Assembly: GCA_020025535.1 (NCBI GenBank)
Contig: JAHHRY010000003.1
Coordinates: 1 to 64,000, forward strand
Source: Oscillospiraceae bacterium
GTDB taxonomy: Bacteria; Bacillota; Clostridia; Oscillospirales; Oscillospiraceae
DNA: 64,000 nucleotides
Direction of reading: 5' to 3'
Positions within the stretch are counted from its first letter, which is position 1, and the number at the start of each line of letters is the position of its first letter. The position numbers were made by a program, and so were the translations under genes. Shown piece by piece: positions 40,437 through 48,901 of this stretch. The notes under the pieces were generated by a model. It saw only the letters and a list, made by a program, of their open reading frames with translations. It searched no databases and was not told where the DNA came from.

Positions 40437-40976
40437 TCAGTCAAAAACATACATCCCGAAAAAGGCAAGAAGCCCCGGGTCACAGTTATAGTCCATGCCG
40501 CACTGATCTGCCAGCTTTTTTACAAAGATACAGTAGGCAGACATACAGGAATACCTGAGATCCGGGAACCTGCAGGGCTCGCCTTCGGTGATGGCACAGG
40601 GCTTGCACAGCGAGCAGCCACCGGAACCGACTATAAACCCATCGCATCCTTCTGCGCGGAAGCGTTTCATCAGCTGGATGGAGGACGTGTTGTGGGTGCT
40701 TTTTGCCTGCTTGATGGCGGGCGTATCCGAATAGTCGGGAATATCCCAGATGGTCTGCAAAACCAGCGCTTTTTTGTGCGCCAGAATCTTTTCCTTCATT
40801 TCCTCGGGAGAGCCGCAGGCAGGAGGGCAGGAGTAATTGGCGTTATATTGTCCGCAGAGGTTTTCTTCACAGTAGGGACGGAAGCTGGGGTCGAAGACAA
40901 TGTCGGAAGTATCAACGACAGCAGCGGAAGCAAAGCCCTCGTCCAAAGCATACTGAATCATTTTTTCATCGGTCAT
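40437..40976 (-). CDS. DUF2284 metal-binding protein
   Basis: A 179-aa cytosolic protein of the Cys-rich DUF2284 family. At least ten Cys occur in groups: YCEENLCGQY, SCPPACG, GGCSLCKPCA and CRFPDLRYSCMSAYC. These probably bind a metal or an iron-sulfur cluster. GAGG 9 nt upstream of 40976 supports that start. Promoter TTGCCA, 16 nt, TATAGT at 41007-41034 (minus strand). Function unknown. Confidence 0.83.
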   Translation of the reverse strand: MTDEKMIQYALDEGFASAAVVDTSDIVFDPSFRPYCEENLCGQYNANYSCPPACGSPEEMKEKILAHKKALVLQTIWDIPDYSDTPAIKQAKSTHNTSSIQLMKRFRAEGCDGFIVGSGGCSLCKPCAITEGEPCRFPDLRYSCMSAYCIFVKKLADQCGMDYNCDPGLLAFFGMYVFD

Positions 40977-41006
40977 CGAAAACACCTCGTTGTGATTGTT
41001 TCTTTT

Positions 41007-41034
41007 ACTATAGCACTTTTTGGATAAATGGCAA
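41007..41034 (-). promoter_or_regulatory. Promoter of the DUF2284 gene
   Basis: On the minus strand TTGCCA (41034-41029), a 16-nt spacer, TATAGT (41012-41007). Confidence 0.6.
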
Positions 41035-41059
41035 TAGAAAAGACAATGATCGTTTCTGC

Positions 41060-41791
41060 TTACTTTTTCCGATGTTTCCGCTGCTTTTCCAGCGAGTCGT
41101 ACATTTCTCTCAGGTGATCCGACAGGGCGTGGTCAGAGCGGAAGGGAGTAAAGAAGTGGTATTTCTGGGAATTTTGCATATGCATCTCCTGAATATGGTG
41201 CTTGATGCCCTCGTATTTGACAACCACCTTGTTTTCGACTGCAAATTGCTTCAGCTTTGCCACCAGGTTGGCGGAATGGGCAACGTCGATCAGGAAGATG
41301 CCAAAGAACATTCCGATAAAGAAGGAAAAAGCCAGATTCTGAGAGAGCCATCTCAGAGCGTTCAGAATGTAAGGATGGATGAGCAAATCATAGCCTGCAC
41401 CGATTGCTGCCCAGGCCAGAGAGAATATGGGACAGATGATTCCCTGTATGTTGCCCCACTGACCTGAGTAATCCCACAGCCGAACCTTGAGGAATTTCAG
41501 ACAGAAGATACCGGCAATATATTCGATCAAGGTCATGCAAACTGCCATCACGACAATGGTCAGAGCTTTGTTCCAGAACGGATTTGCAATCAGATGCTGC
41601 TGCTCCAGCGTGGCCAGCAAGAAGAGAATACAAAGTCCAAAGCCATACAGAGGAACGTAAGGCCCGGTACAAAAACCGGGGTTGATCCACTTTTTATGAG
41701 GCCTTTTCAGATTTCGGTATAACAATTCCAGAACCCATCCCATGACGGAACCAACAAAAAACAGATACGCCAGAGTTAAAAAGATACTCAT
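41060..41791 (-). CDS. CmpB-like putative ABC transporter permease
   Basis: A 243-aa protein with five or six helices (about 5-23, 49-66, 77-97, 107-130, 145-168). The segment LWDYSGQWGNIQGIICPIFS is the signature of the CmpB (PF06541) family of unproven permeases. A basic C-terminal tail of about 70 residues is cytosolic (LEKQRKHRKK at the end). It is downstream of the patatin gene on the same strand, 12 nt apart. Function unknown despite the family name. Confidence 0.83.
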   Translation of the reverse strand: MSIFLTLAYLFFVGSVMGWVLELLYRNLKRPHKKWINPGFCTGPYVPLYGFGLCILFLLATLEQQHLIANPFWNKALTIVVMAVCMTLIEYIAGIFCLKFLKVRLWDYSGQWGNIQGIICPIFSLAWAAIGAGYDLLIHPYILNALRWLSQNLAFSFFIGMFFGIFLIDVAHSANLVAKLKQFAVENKVVVKYEGIKHHIQEMHMQNSQKYHFFTPFRSDHALSDHLREMYDSLEKQRKHRKK

Positions 41792-41803
41792 AGAATTACC
41801 TCC

Positions 41804-42658
41804 CTATTTCGTTATCTCAGAGTTTAAAAATGAGGAAATTTTGCTGCCATCACCGTAACCCTTTTCATACAGCTTTTGAAGAGGTCCTTTTTCTCTGGTC
41901 AGGGTGCTGACACCGCAGGTGTCATCAGGGGCAACAATCAGCACTTTCCCTTCGGCGGCATATTTTTGCGCCAGAGCAATGCTTTCATTGTACTTTTCGG
42001 CGTGCCGGCACAGTTCCCTGGCGGCAAGCGGATAATGATGCCGTATTAAACGGGAAACTTTTATATCCATATCGGCGGTTCTGATTTCGTCTTCCGGCTT
42101 CGTGAGCAGAATGACAACCTTGTCGCAGCCCAAATCAAAGGCTTTCTGAACCGGTACCGGATCGCCCAGGGCACCATCGAAATATAAAGTATCTCCCACC
42201 ATATAGGGATGGCACACAAAGGGAAGTGCACAGGACGCCTTCATTACACTGTAATTGTCCTGAGATATGTCCTGCTTGCTGAAGTATCTGGTTTTGCCGG
42301 TTTCGGCTTCTTCGGCAACCACATACAGCTCCATGGGATTGTCCATAACGGCGGGAAAATCCAGAGGATATTCCCCGTCGGAATTGCTGAGTGTGCTGTA
42401 TACATAATCAAGGTCAATCAGCGTTTTCTTTGTCAGAAAGTTTCGGGCGCTTACATATTCTTTTCTGAGACCGTATTCGGTATAGAAAACGTAGTTTCGC
42501 CGTACCTGCCCTGCGACATAAGAGATCAGATTGGCGCTGCCTGCAGACACACCGATGCCGAGATCAAAATGAATGTGGTGATCCATACAATAGTCCAGCA
42601 CGCCTGCTGCGTAGATGCCTCTGTAGCCGCCTCCCACATCCACAACACCGATTTTCAT
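41804..42658 (-). CDS. Patatin-like phospholipase
   Basis: A 284-aa lipid acyl hydrolase. The oxyanion loop DVGGGYRG is at about 7-14, the nucleophile Ser38 in GVSAGS and the catalytic Asp161 in DGALGD. No signal peptide; cytosolic or membrane-peripheral. GGAGG 6 nt upstream fixes the start at 42658; the longer frame is discarded. It is divergent from oleate hydratase, so released fatty acids may feed that enzyme. That link is inferred. Confidence 0.9.
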   Translation of the reverse strand: MKIGVVDVGGGYRGIYAAGVLDYCMDHHIHFDLGIGVSAGSANLISYVAGQVRRNYVFYTEYGLRKEYVSARNFLTKKTLIDLDYVYSTLSNSDGEYPLDFPAVMDNPMELYVVAEEAETGKTRYFSKQDISQDNYSVMKASCALPFVCHPYMVGDTLYFDGALGDPVPVQKAFDLGCDKVVILLTKPEDEIRTADMDIKVSRLIRHHYPLAARELCRHAEKYNESIALAQKYAAEGKVLIVAPDDTCGVSTLTREKGPLQKLYEKGYGDGSKISSFLNSEITK

Positions 42659-42957
42659 AAATTTCCTCCAACCAATCATTTTATATAAGCATAACCTCAG
42701 TTGAAATTTTTTGCAATGGGCAATTGGGTGACTATGTCTAATAAGACCCGGAATGCGGATATTTTCTGTATTTTTCCCGGTATTCATACATATTTCCCAC
42801 TAATAAGATGTTGCGGGAACCGTGCTGACGGCAATGTTTTTGGGCAAATGCAGTATGTTTGTCTGAATAACAGACAAAGATGCGTCCATTATCCGTATCG
42901 AGCATGCGTTTTTAGGGGTACAATAACACCACAACAAAAAGCAAGGAGGAAAACAAT
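42659..42957. other. Patatin/oleate hydratase divergent region
   Basis: About 300 nt without a gene. A -10-like TATAAA for the patatin gene lies near its start, and TACAAT (42919-42924) may be the -10 of ohyA. A palindrome at 42858-42878 is listed separately. Confidence 0.45.
42858..42878. promoter_or_regulatory. Palindromic operator upstream of oleate hydratase
   Basis: TTTGTCTG, AATAA, CAGACAAA: a perfect 8-bp inverted repeat with a 5-nt spacer, the size of TetR-family sites. The TetR protein encoded downstream (44927-45487) is a candidate. Confidence 0.6.
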
Positions 42958-44733
42958 ATGTATTATTCCAGTGGTAACTATGAAGCTTTTGCTCGTCCCC
43001 GCAAACCCGAAGGTGTGGACGAAAAATCGGCATATATCATCGGTACCGGCCTGGCCGCACTGACAGCTGCCTGCTATCTGGTCCGTGACGGGCAGATGAA
43101 GGGCGAGAATATCCACGTCTTTGAAAAAGATCCCATTCCCGGCGGCGCATGTGATGGCTGGGAATATCCGCAGCTGGGCTACGTGATGCGCGGTGGCCGC
43201 GAGATGGACAATCATTTTGAAGTCATGTGGGATTTGTTCCGCTCCATTCCTTCCATTGAAACCCCTGATGTCAGTGTACTGGATGAGTACTACTGGCTGA
43301 ACAAGAAAGATCCCAACTATTCCCTTTGCCGTGCTACGGTGAACCGTGGACAGGATGCCCATACCGACGGCAAGTTTGCACTGTCCGACAAGGGTGCCAT
43401 GGAAATCATGCGCCTGTTCTTCACTCCCGACGAGGACCTGTATGACAAGCGCATTACGGAATTCTTTGATGAGGAAGTATTCAATACCAACTTCTGGCTG
43501 TACTGGCGTACCATGTTCGCTTTTGAAAACTGGCACAGCGCTCTGGAGATGAAGCGGTATATCAAGCGCTATATCCATCATGTGGGCGGACTGCCTGATT
43601 TTAAGGCGCTGCGTTTCACCCGGTACAACCAGTATGAATCCATGATCCTGCCCATGATCAAGTATCTGGAAAATGCCGGCGTGGATTTCCGTTACAATAC
43701 CAAGGTTGTCAATGTTGAATTTGACATCAAGCCTGACCGCAAGCAGGCTACCCGCATTGAAGTTATCTCTGAGGGCAAGACGCAGTTCGTGGAACTGACC
43801 GAAAAGGATCTGGTGTTTATCACCAACGGCGGATGCGTAGAGAACTCCACTCTGGGTTCTCAGACCACCACGGCTGCCTACAACACTGAAATCAAGGCCG
43901 GTGGCGGCTGGGATATGTGGAAGCGCATTGCGGCACAGAGCCCTGACTTCGGCCGTCCGGAGAAGTTCTGCAGCAATCCCGAGCAGACCAACTGGATGAG
44001 CGCAACGGTCACGACCCTCGACCAGAAGATCGTCCCCTATATCCAGAAGATTTGTAAGCGGGACCCCTTCAGCGGCGGTGTGGTCACCGGCGGCATTGTA
44101 ACCGTAAAGGACTCCAACTGGCTGATGAGCTGGACGTTCAACCGTCAGCCTCAGTTCCGTTCTCAGCCCAAGGATCAGCTGGTCGGCTGGATTTACGGCC
44201 TGTTTACCGATAAGCCCGGCAACTACGTCAAAAAGACCATGCGTGAATGCACCGGCGAGGAGATCTGCATGGAGTGGCTGTACCATCTGGGAGTTCCCGA
44301 GGATCAGATTCCTGAACTGGCACACAACAGTGCCAATACGATTCCCTGCATGATGCCTTATATTACCGCATTCTTCATGCCTCGTACTGCAGGCGACCGT
44401 CCCAATGTGGTGCCCGATGGTGCTGTTAACTTTGCCTTTATCGGCCAGTTCGCAGAAACCGCAAGAGACACTATCTTTACCACAGAGTACTCCATGCGTA
44501 CCGGCATGGAAGCTGTCTACACCCTGCTGGATGTGGATCGCGGTGTGCCTGAGGTCTGGGGCAGCACCTATGATGTCAGAGATCTGCTGAATGCATCCAT
44601 CCATATGCGGGATGGAAAGCCCCTGACGGATATGCATCTGGGATTTGCCGAGAGAATGGCCGTTAAGAAGGTCCTGGAGAAGATTCAGGGCACGGATATT
44701 GAAAAGCTCCTGAAAGAGTATCATGTGATCTGA
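42958..44733 (+). CDS. ohyA: Oleate hydratase
   Basis: A 591-aa FAD protein of the myosin-cross-reactive antigen family. It hydrates the cis-9 double bond of oleic and related acids to 10-hydroxy acids. The dinucleotide site is IIGTGLAALTAAC, followed by FEKDPIPGGACDGWEY and MRGGREMDNHFEVMWDL. FAENWHSALE-like and GLPDFKALRFTRYNQYES segments are typical. AAGGAGG 9 nt upstream. A terminator follows, then a TetR gene. It may detoxify host oleate. Confidence 0.96.
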   Translation: MYYSSGNYEAFARPRKPEGVDEKSAYIIGTGLAALTAACYLVRDGQMKGENIHVFEKDPIPGGACDGWEYPQLGYVMRGGREMDNHFEVMWDLFRSIPSIETPDVSVLDEYYWLNKKDPNYSLCRATVNRGQDAHTDGKFALSDKGAMEIMRLFFTPDEDLYDKRITEFFDEEVFNTNFWLYWRTMFAFENWHSALEMKRYIKRYIHHVGGLPDFKALRFTRYNQYESMILPMIKYLENAGVDFRYNTKVVNVEFDIKPDRKQATRIEVISEGKTQFVELTEKDLVFITNGGCVENSTLGSQTTTAAYNTEIKAGGGWDMWKRIAAQSPDFGRPEKFCSNPEQTNWMSATVTTLDQKIVPYIQKICKRDPFSGGVVTGGIVTVKDSNWLMSWTFNRQPQFRSQPKDQLVGWIYGLFTDKPGNYVKKTMRECTGEEICMEWLYHLGVPEDQIPELAHNSANTIPCMMPYITAFFMPRTAGDRPNVVPDGAVNFAFIGQFAETARDTIFTTEYSMRTGMEAVYTLLDVDRGVPEVWGSTYDVRDLLNASIHMRDGKPLTDMHLGFAERMAVKKVLEKIQGTDIEKLLKEYHVI

Positions 44734-44770
44734 TCGAATACCCGGATTTGATCTGGTGCGTATATGCTGC

Positions 44771-44807
44771 GGGTGCCGGTTTCCTTAAAAAACCGGCACC
44801 CTTTTTT
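44771..44807 (+). terminator. Terminator after ohyA
   Basis: A 12-bp stem GGGTGCCGGTTT/AAACCGGCACCC followed by TTTTTT. Confidence 0.93.
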
Positions 44808-44856
44808 GCCTTTTCGCGGGTTTTAATGCCTGTACAGCCATAAAATGCAATTGTTG

Positions 44857-44884
44857 TTGAAATTTCCCCGAAATCCTGTATAAT
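44857..44884 (+). promoter_or_regulatory. Promoter of the TetR gene
   Basis: TTGAAA (44857-44862), 16-nt spacer, TATAAT (44879-44884). Confidence 0.7.
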
Positions 44885-44926
44885 GTGTTGTAGGAAGGAT
44901 TAAACTGGCGAAAGGGGTTAGGTGTT

Positions 44927-45487
44927 ATGGCAGATTTTACAAAAAATGCGATTCGGAATTCCTTTGTGAAATTGCTGAACGAGAAACCGATGAAGCAGAT
45001 TTCTGTGCGGGACATTGTGGATGACTGCGGCGTGAATCGTAACACCTTTTACTACCATTTTCAGGATATTCCCCAGCTGGTGGAGACGATTATACAAGAG
45101 GATACTGAACGGATGATCCGGGAACATCCAACCATTCACTCCATAGAAGAATGTCTGGAGGCTATTATTGCTTTTGCTCTGGAAAATAAGAGAGCAGTGC
45201 TGCATATCTACCGTTCTGTGAACCGGGATATTTATGAGCAGTATCAGTGGCATTCCTGTGAATATGCTGCGACAACATATATTGACGGCGTATTGGCAGG
45301 GCGGGCGATTTCCAAAACAGATCGTGAAATCCTGATCGGATATGTCAAATGCGTGAGCTTTGGTCTGGTAATCGGCTGGCTGGAAGGCGGAATGAAGGAA
45401 GATATTCAGCTTTTTGCACACAGAATCTGCGAGTTGAAGCAGGGAGATCTGGAACAAATGATTGAACGATGCGAAATTAAGCAGTAA
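44927..45487 (+). CDS. TetR-family regulator
   Basis: A 186-aa regulator. The N-terminal HTH (about 6-52) has SVRDIVDDCGVNRNTFYYHF, the DhaS/AcrR-type recognition helix. The C-terminal domain is helical with Cys and aromatic residues. It lies between ohyA and a DUF308 gene. Targets are probably the fatty acid-related neighbours, from context only. Confidence 0.9.
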   Translation: MADFTKNAIRNSFVKLLNEKPMKQISVRDIVDDCGVNRNTFYYHFQDIPQLVETIIQEDTERMIREHPTIHSIEECLEAIIAFALENKRAVLHIYRSVNRDIYEQYQWHSCEYAATTYIDGVLAGRAISKTDREILIGYVKCVSFGLVIGWLEGGMKEDIQLFAHRICELKQGDLEQMIERCEIKQ

Positions 45488-45505
45488 TTTGTTGGACATT
45501 TTTTG

Positions 45506-45540
45506 CCCTGTGCCTAAATTATAAACACAGGGACTTTTTT
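45506..45540 (+). terminator. Terminator after the TetR gene
   Basis: A 7-bp stem CCCTGTG/CACAGGG, followed by ACTTTTTT. Confidence 0.8.
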
Positions 45541-45545
45541 ATCCA

Positions 45546-45574
45546 TTTACATCCCTTTAATATATGTATATAAT
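45546..45574 (+). promoter_or_regulatory. Promoter of the DUF308-GT-PlsY unit
   Basis: TTTACA (45546-45551), 17-nt spacer, TATAAT (45569-45574). Confidence 0.75.
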
Positions 45575-45603
45575 AGCGGCGAGAAGATAGGGGGCGGGCT
45601 GCA

Positions 45604-46191
45604 ATGTCCAATAAACGACTGAAAACGGCCAAATATGGCTATATTATTTTATCTGTTTTGCTTTGTGCCCTGGGAATTGTGCTGATTGCTTTCCCGGGTT
45701 TTTCTGTTTCAATGCTTTGCTGGATCGGCGGAATCTTGCTGATTCTGTTTGGCATTGTTAAAATTGTGGGATATGTTTCCAAAGATTTGTATCGGCTGGC
45801 GTTTCAATATGATCTGGCTTTTGGTATCCTTTTGATTGCACTGGGTGCAGTTTTGATTCTGCGAACGGATTCAATGGTTCATATAATCTGTATTCTGCTG
45901 GGTGTGTGCATTTTGGCGGATGCGCTTCTGAAGGTGCAGATTTCCATTGATTCCAAAATGTTCGGAATCCGGCTTTGGTGGATGATCCTGGCTGCCGCCG
46001 TACTGACCGGTGTGGCAGGCTTCCTGCTGATATTCCGCCCTTACGAAAGCGCTCAGGCAGTTATGATTCTGTTGGGAATATCCTTACTGACAGAGGGAAT
46101 CCTGAATCTGATTACCGTTTTGACGGTGGTTAAAATCTGCAATAAAAAAGCATCCGTTGATTCGGTTGAAATTGATTACGATATGTTCTGA
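45604..46191 (+). CDS. DUF308 (HdeD-like) membrane protein
   Basis: A 195-aa protein with six helices in three pairs (about 11-31, 36-55, 69-87, 91-107, 122-142, 151-172), the DUF308/HdeD arrangement. Each pair has Gly-rich turns (LLCALGIVLIAFPGFS, then ALGAVLI). Acid stress is linked to HdeD in E. coli but not shown in clostridia. It heads an operon with the glycosyltransferase and PlsY-like genes (22 nt spacing). Confidence 0.86.
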   Translation: MSNKRLKTAKYGYIILSVLLCALGIVLIAFPGFSVSMLCWIGGILLILFGIVKIVGYVSKDLYRLAFQYDLAFGILLIALGAVLILRTDSMVHIICILLGVCILADALLKVQISIDSKMFGIRLWWMILAAAVLTGVAGFLLIFRPYESAQAVMILLGISLLTEGILNLITVLTVVKICNKKASVDSVEIDYDMF

Positions 46192-46213
46192 TGTGTAAAT
46201 AGGAGGATGGCTG

Positions 46214-47326
46214 ATGGTCAGCAAGGTATTGATATTGACCTGCAGTACGGGAGAGGGACACAACAGCGCTGCCCGTGCATTGGAAACGGCTCTGCGGAGA
46301 GAGAACATTGCCTGCGAGCTTGCAGATCCCGTGTCCTTTCAGAGTGAACGTGCGAAGAATACAATCGCCTCCTTGTATAACAATACCATCAGAAAAGCCC
46401 CTTCGATATTTGGTCTGGTGTATAAGCTGGGCGATATTTACTCTGCATCCAAACTGCCTTCCCCTGTGTACTGGGCCAATTCCAAATATGCACAGGCGCT
46501 GCAGACATATATTCTGGAACAGAAATTTGACGCGGTAATTTGTACCCATCTGTACGGCATGGAGGCCATGACCGCCATTCGGAAGGACTCGGATTTTCCC
46601 GTGCCCTGCTATGGGGTACTGACGGATTATACCTGTATCCCTTTCATCGATGAAACGGATCTGGATGAGTATTTTGTACCCTGTGAGGAAGCAAAGAAAT
46701 ATCTGGTCAGCAGGGGTGTGGCGGAAGAAAAGGTGCTCGTTACCGGCATTCCGGTAGATGAAGTCTTCGCAAGTCACATTGACAAGGCGGTTGCCCGCGA
46801 AAAACTGAACATTCCACAGGACAAGCGTGTTTTTCTGGTGATGACCGGAGGAATCGGCTGCGAAAACATGATCGGATTGTGTGACGAGCTGCTGGAAAGC
46901 CTGAAGCAGGACGGACAGGTTTATGTCCTTGTAGGTAAAAACGAAAAACTGAAAAGCAAGCTGGACGAAAAGTATTCATTCAATCCCTGCATCCAGACGG
47001 TGGCTTTTACGAGGGAAGTGGCACTTTACATGGCGGCGTCCGATGTGATGATTTCCAAGCCCGGCGGTCTGTCCAGTACGGAGGCCGGTGTTGCGAATAT
47101 CCCGTTGGTTCATGTCCATGCGATCCCGGGCTGTGAAACAAAGAATGCCCGTTTCTTTTCTGAAAATGGCATGTCCATGGCTGCCCACAACGCAAAAGAG
47201 GCTGTTCAGTATGCACAGCTGCTGGCATACAGAGAAAAAAGTGCGGATGCAATGCGTGCGAAGCAGAGAGAATTTATACCTGCCCACGCTGCGAGAACGA
47301 TTGTGCAGGAGGTGTGCCATTTATGA
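46214..47326 (+). CDS. Diacylglycerol glycosyltransferase, MGDG synthase/UgtP type
   Basis: A 370-aa GT28-family enzyme that transfers glucose or galactose from UDP-sugar to diacylglycerol for glycolipids. The N-terminal domain has STGEGHNSAARAL and the C-terminal nucleotide-sugar domain has SKPGGLSSTEAG. It lacks membrane segments, as in UgtP. Overlap of 4 nt with the next gene couples them. With a PlsY-like neighbour it suggests membrane lipid synthesis. Confidence 0.92.
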   Translation: MVSKVLILTCSTGEGHNSAARALETALRRENIACELADPVSFQSERAKNTIASLYNNTIRKAPSIFGLVYKLGDIYSASKLPSPVYWANSKYAQALQTYILEQKFDAVICTHLYGMEAMTAIRKDSDFPVPCYGVLTDYTCIPFIDETDLDEYFVPCEEAKKYLVSRGVAEEKVLVTGIPVDEVFASHIDKAVAREKLNIPQDKRVFLVMTGGIGCENMIGLCDELLESLKQDGQVYVLVGKNEKLKSKLDEKYSFNPCIQTVAFTREVALYMAASDVMISKPGGLSSTEAGVANIPLVHVHAIPGCETKNARFFSENGMSMAAHNAKEAVQYAQLLAYREKSADAMRAKQREFIPAHAARTIVQEVCHL

Positions 47327-47922
47327 GTCATAAGGAGTTGCTTTTTTGGGCGATGTACATCATAGGCGGCTTCCTGATGGGAAGCGTGCTGTTTTGTCAG
47401 GTAATTCCCCAGATTGCACTCGATAAGGACATTTATGCGATCAGTGATGATCATAATCCCGGAGCGACCAATGTGTTTATTCAGTGCGGAGCTTCCTGGG
47501 GGTTCCTGTGTTTGGGACTGGATATGATGAAAGGCTTTTTGCCGGTATTCTTTACAAGCCGGAGTCTTGAGCCGACCAGTCCGTTGTTTGCGCTGGTTTT
47601 GATTGCCCCTGTTCTGGGACATGCTGTGGCACCGTTCCATCATTTTCACGGGGGAAAATGTATTGCCACCACTTTCGGTGAGATGCTCGCGCTGCTGCCG
47701 TTTACCCGAATCGGTTTGGTGTTGGCTGTGATTTATATTGTTTTTTCTACAGTGGTGAAAATTCAGCCGAACCGGCTGCGCAGTATGGCAGCATTTGGGC
47801 TGTTCGGTGCATTTTCGGCTGCGAGTATGCTGTGGGGAGAGAATCAGGCCATTGCCCTTGGGTGTGTGGGAATTTCGCTGATTGCAATTGTCAAGCATTC
47901 CAAATACTTTTCCTATGATTAA
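47323..47922 (+). CDS. PlsY-like glycerol-3-phosphate acyltransferase
   Basis: A 199-aa membrane protein of the PlsY family (acyl-phosphate to glycerol-3-phosphate). The NPGATN motif is at 45-50, and GH...GGK at 99-112 as GGKCIATTFG, with Cys where most PlsY proteins have Gly. AGGAGG upstream favours 47323 (ATGA overlap with the glycosyltransferase stop). The unusual Cys and missing first motif suggest a paralogue, not necessarily the main enzyme. Confidence 0.82.
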   Translation: MSHKELLFWAMYIIGGFLMGSVLFCQVIPQIALDKDIYAISDDHNPGATNVFIQCGASWGFLCLGLDMMKGFLPVFFTSRSLEPTSPLFALVLIAPVLGHAVAPFHHFHGGKCIATTFGEMLALLPFTRIGLVLAVIYIVFSTVVKIQPNRLRSMAAFGLFGAFSAASMLWGENQAIALGCVGISLIAIVKHSKYFSYD

Positions 47923-47950
47923 ATGGAAAGATGCGTATATTTCAGATGAA

Positions 47951-47992
47951 AAGTCAAGGTCATGCGTGATTCATGGCCTTGACTTTTTTGTA
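47951..47992 (+). terminator. Terminator after the PlsY-like gene
   Basis: AAGTCAAGG pairs with CCTTGACTT, inner CATG/CATG, then TTTTT. Confidence 0.85.
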
Positions 47993-48090
47993 TGGGGAGT
48001 ACAAAAAGTTCAGGGCGGATTTGGTGAAGCTGTTCGTTTTCTTTCTTACAGGCAGGAAAATCGGTGCCTTCCGATGGCTGGAACAGAAGA

Positions 48091-48124
48091 TATAATTTTA
48101 GCACTCTAACGATGAGAGTGCTAA
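48091..48124. promoter_or_regulatory. CIRCE element and -10 box of hsp20
   Basis: TTAGCACTC (48098-48106), 9 nt, GAGTGCTAA (48116-48124): a consensus CIRCE operator of the HrcA repressor. TATAAT at 48091-48096 is just upstream. The -35 (TTCCGA) is weak. Confidence 0.93.
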
Positions 48125-48208
48125 AATTAACATTTCGTTCACAGCTATATCACAAAAAGTACATAAATGGAGAGGATAATGATAATTGAAAAAAGGAGAT
48201 GGTGACCG

Positions 48209-48253
48209 ATGGGTTACGGAGTACATCCGACGAAGGCCGACCCTGTCGGATAG
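48209..48253 (+). CDS. Tiny ORF in the hsp20 leader
   Basis: ATG at 48209 with AAGGAG at 48193-48198 encodes the 14-residue MGYGVHPTKADPVG and a TAG stop. It lies between CIRCE and hsp20, in a 184-nt leader. An ATCCGAC/GTCGGAT hairpin overlaps the coding segment. It may be a translated leader, or only an RNA element. I do not recognise the peptide. Confidence 0.45.
   Translation: MGYGVHPTKADPVG
48225..48252 (+). ncRNA. Leader hairpin before hsp20
   Basis: ATCCGAC and GTCGGAT can form a 7-bp stem with a 13-nt loop inside the small ORF. Fold not verified. Confidence 0.4.
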
Positions 48254-48307
48254 ATGCAGAAAAGGGCGACATAATCAATATAACAATGTAATTTGGAGGT
48301 ATTTATT

Positions 48308-48766
48308 ATGTTTGAACTTAGTCGTAGAAACAACAACCATCAGGTGAACGCTTATAATCCTTTCCGTGAGATGGAAGAATTGGAAAGACACTTCTTTGAC
48401 GATCCTTTCGGCAGCTTCTTTGGTACCAGTGATCTGGCTGAATTTAAGACAGATGTGACCGATGAAGGCGACCATTATCTGCTGGAGGCTGACCTCCCCG
48501 GCTTTGATAAAAAGGATATCCATCTGAATCTGAACGGCGATATGCTCACCATTCAGGCAGAGCGTCATTCCAAGGCCGAAGAGAAGGACCAGAAGGATAA
48601 ATTGGTCCGTGTGGAACGTTCTTACGGCTCCTACAGCCGTCAGTTCAACGTTTCCCAGATTGATACGGAGCACATCAAGGCTGCCTATGATAACGGCGTC
48701 CTGAAGCTGACGCTGCCTAAGAGAAATGTGGAACTGCCTCAATCCAGAACACTGGAAATTGAATAA
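48308..48766 (+). CDS. Small heat-shock protein, Hsp20 family
   Basis: A 152-aa alpha-crystallin-type holdase. The N-terminal part has FDDPFGSFFG; the ACD (about 45-145) has TDEGDHYLLEADLPGFDKKDI and the conserved GVLKLTLPK end. CIRCE in its promoter puts it under HrcA. GGAGG 8 nt upstream sets ATG 48308. Confidence 0.95.
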   Translation: MFELSRRNNNHQVNAYNPFREMEELERHFFDDPFGSFFGTSDLAEFKTDVTDEGDHYLLEADLPGFDKKDIHLNLNGDMLTIQAERHSKAEEKDQKDKLVRVERSYGSYSRQFNVSQIDTEHIKAAYDNGVLKLTLPKRNVELPQSRTLEIE

Positions 48767-48785
48767 CTTCGGTATGCTGATTTCC

Positions 48786-48822
48786 GAAAGCTCCTCACAG
48801 TAATGTGAGGAGCTTTCTTTTT
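48786..48822 (+). terminator. Terminator after hsp20
   Basis: A 14-bp stem GAAAGCTCCTCACA/TGTGAGGAGCTTTC followed by TTTTT. Confidence 0.95.
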
Positions 48823-48849
48823 GCAATCTTCCCAAAACTGTGATACAAT
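48821..48849 (+). promoter_or_regulatory. Promoter of the sugar isomerase operon
   Basis: TTGCAA (48821-48826), 17-nt spacer, TACAAT (48844-48849). It starts within the tail of the hsp20 terminator. Confidence 0.75.
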
Positions 48850-48901
48850 ACAGGCATTGGTCAGACTTGAACAAAATCAATTGCCATGAAAGGTTAAGCA
48901 T

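Noticed and set aside
42889..44724. A 611-codon minus-strand open frame
   Set aside because: Antisense of oleate hydratase; shadow frame.
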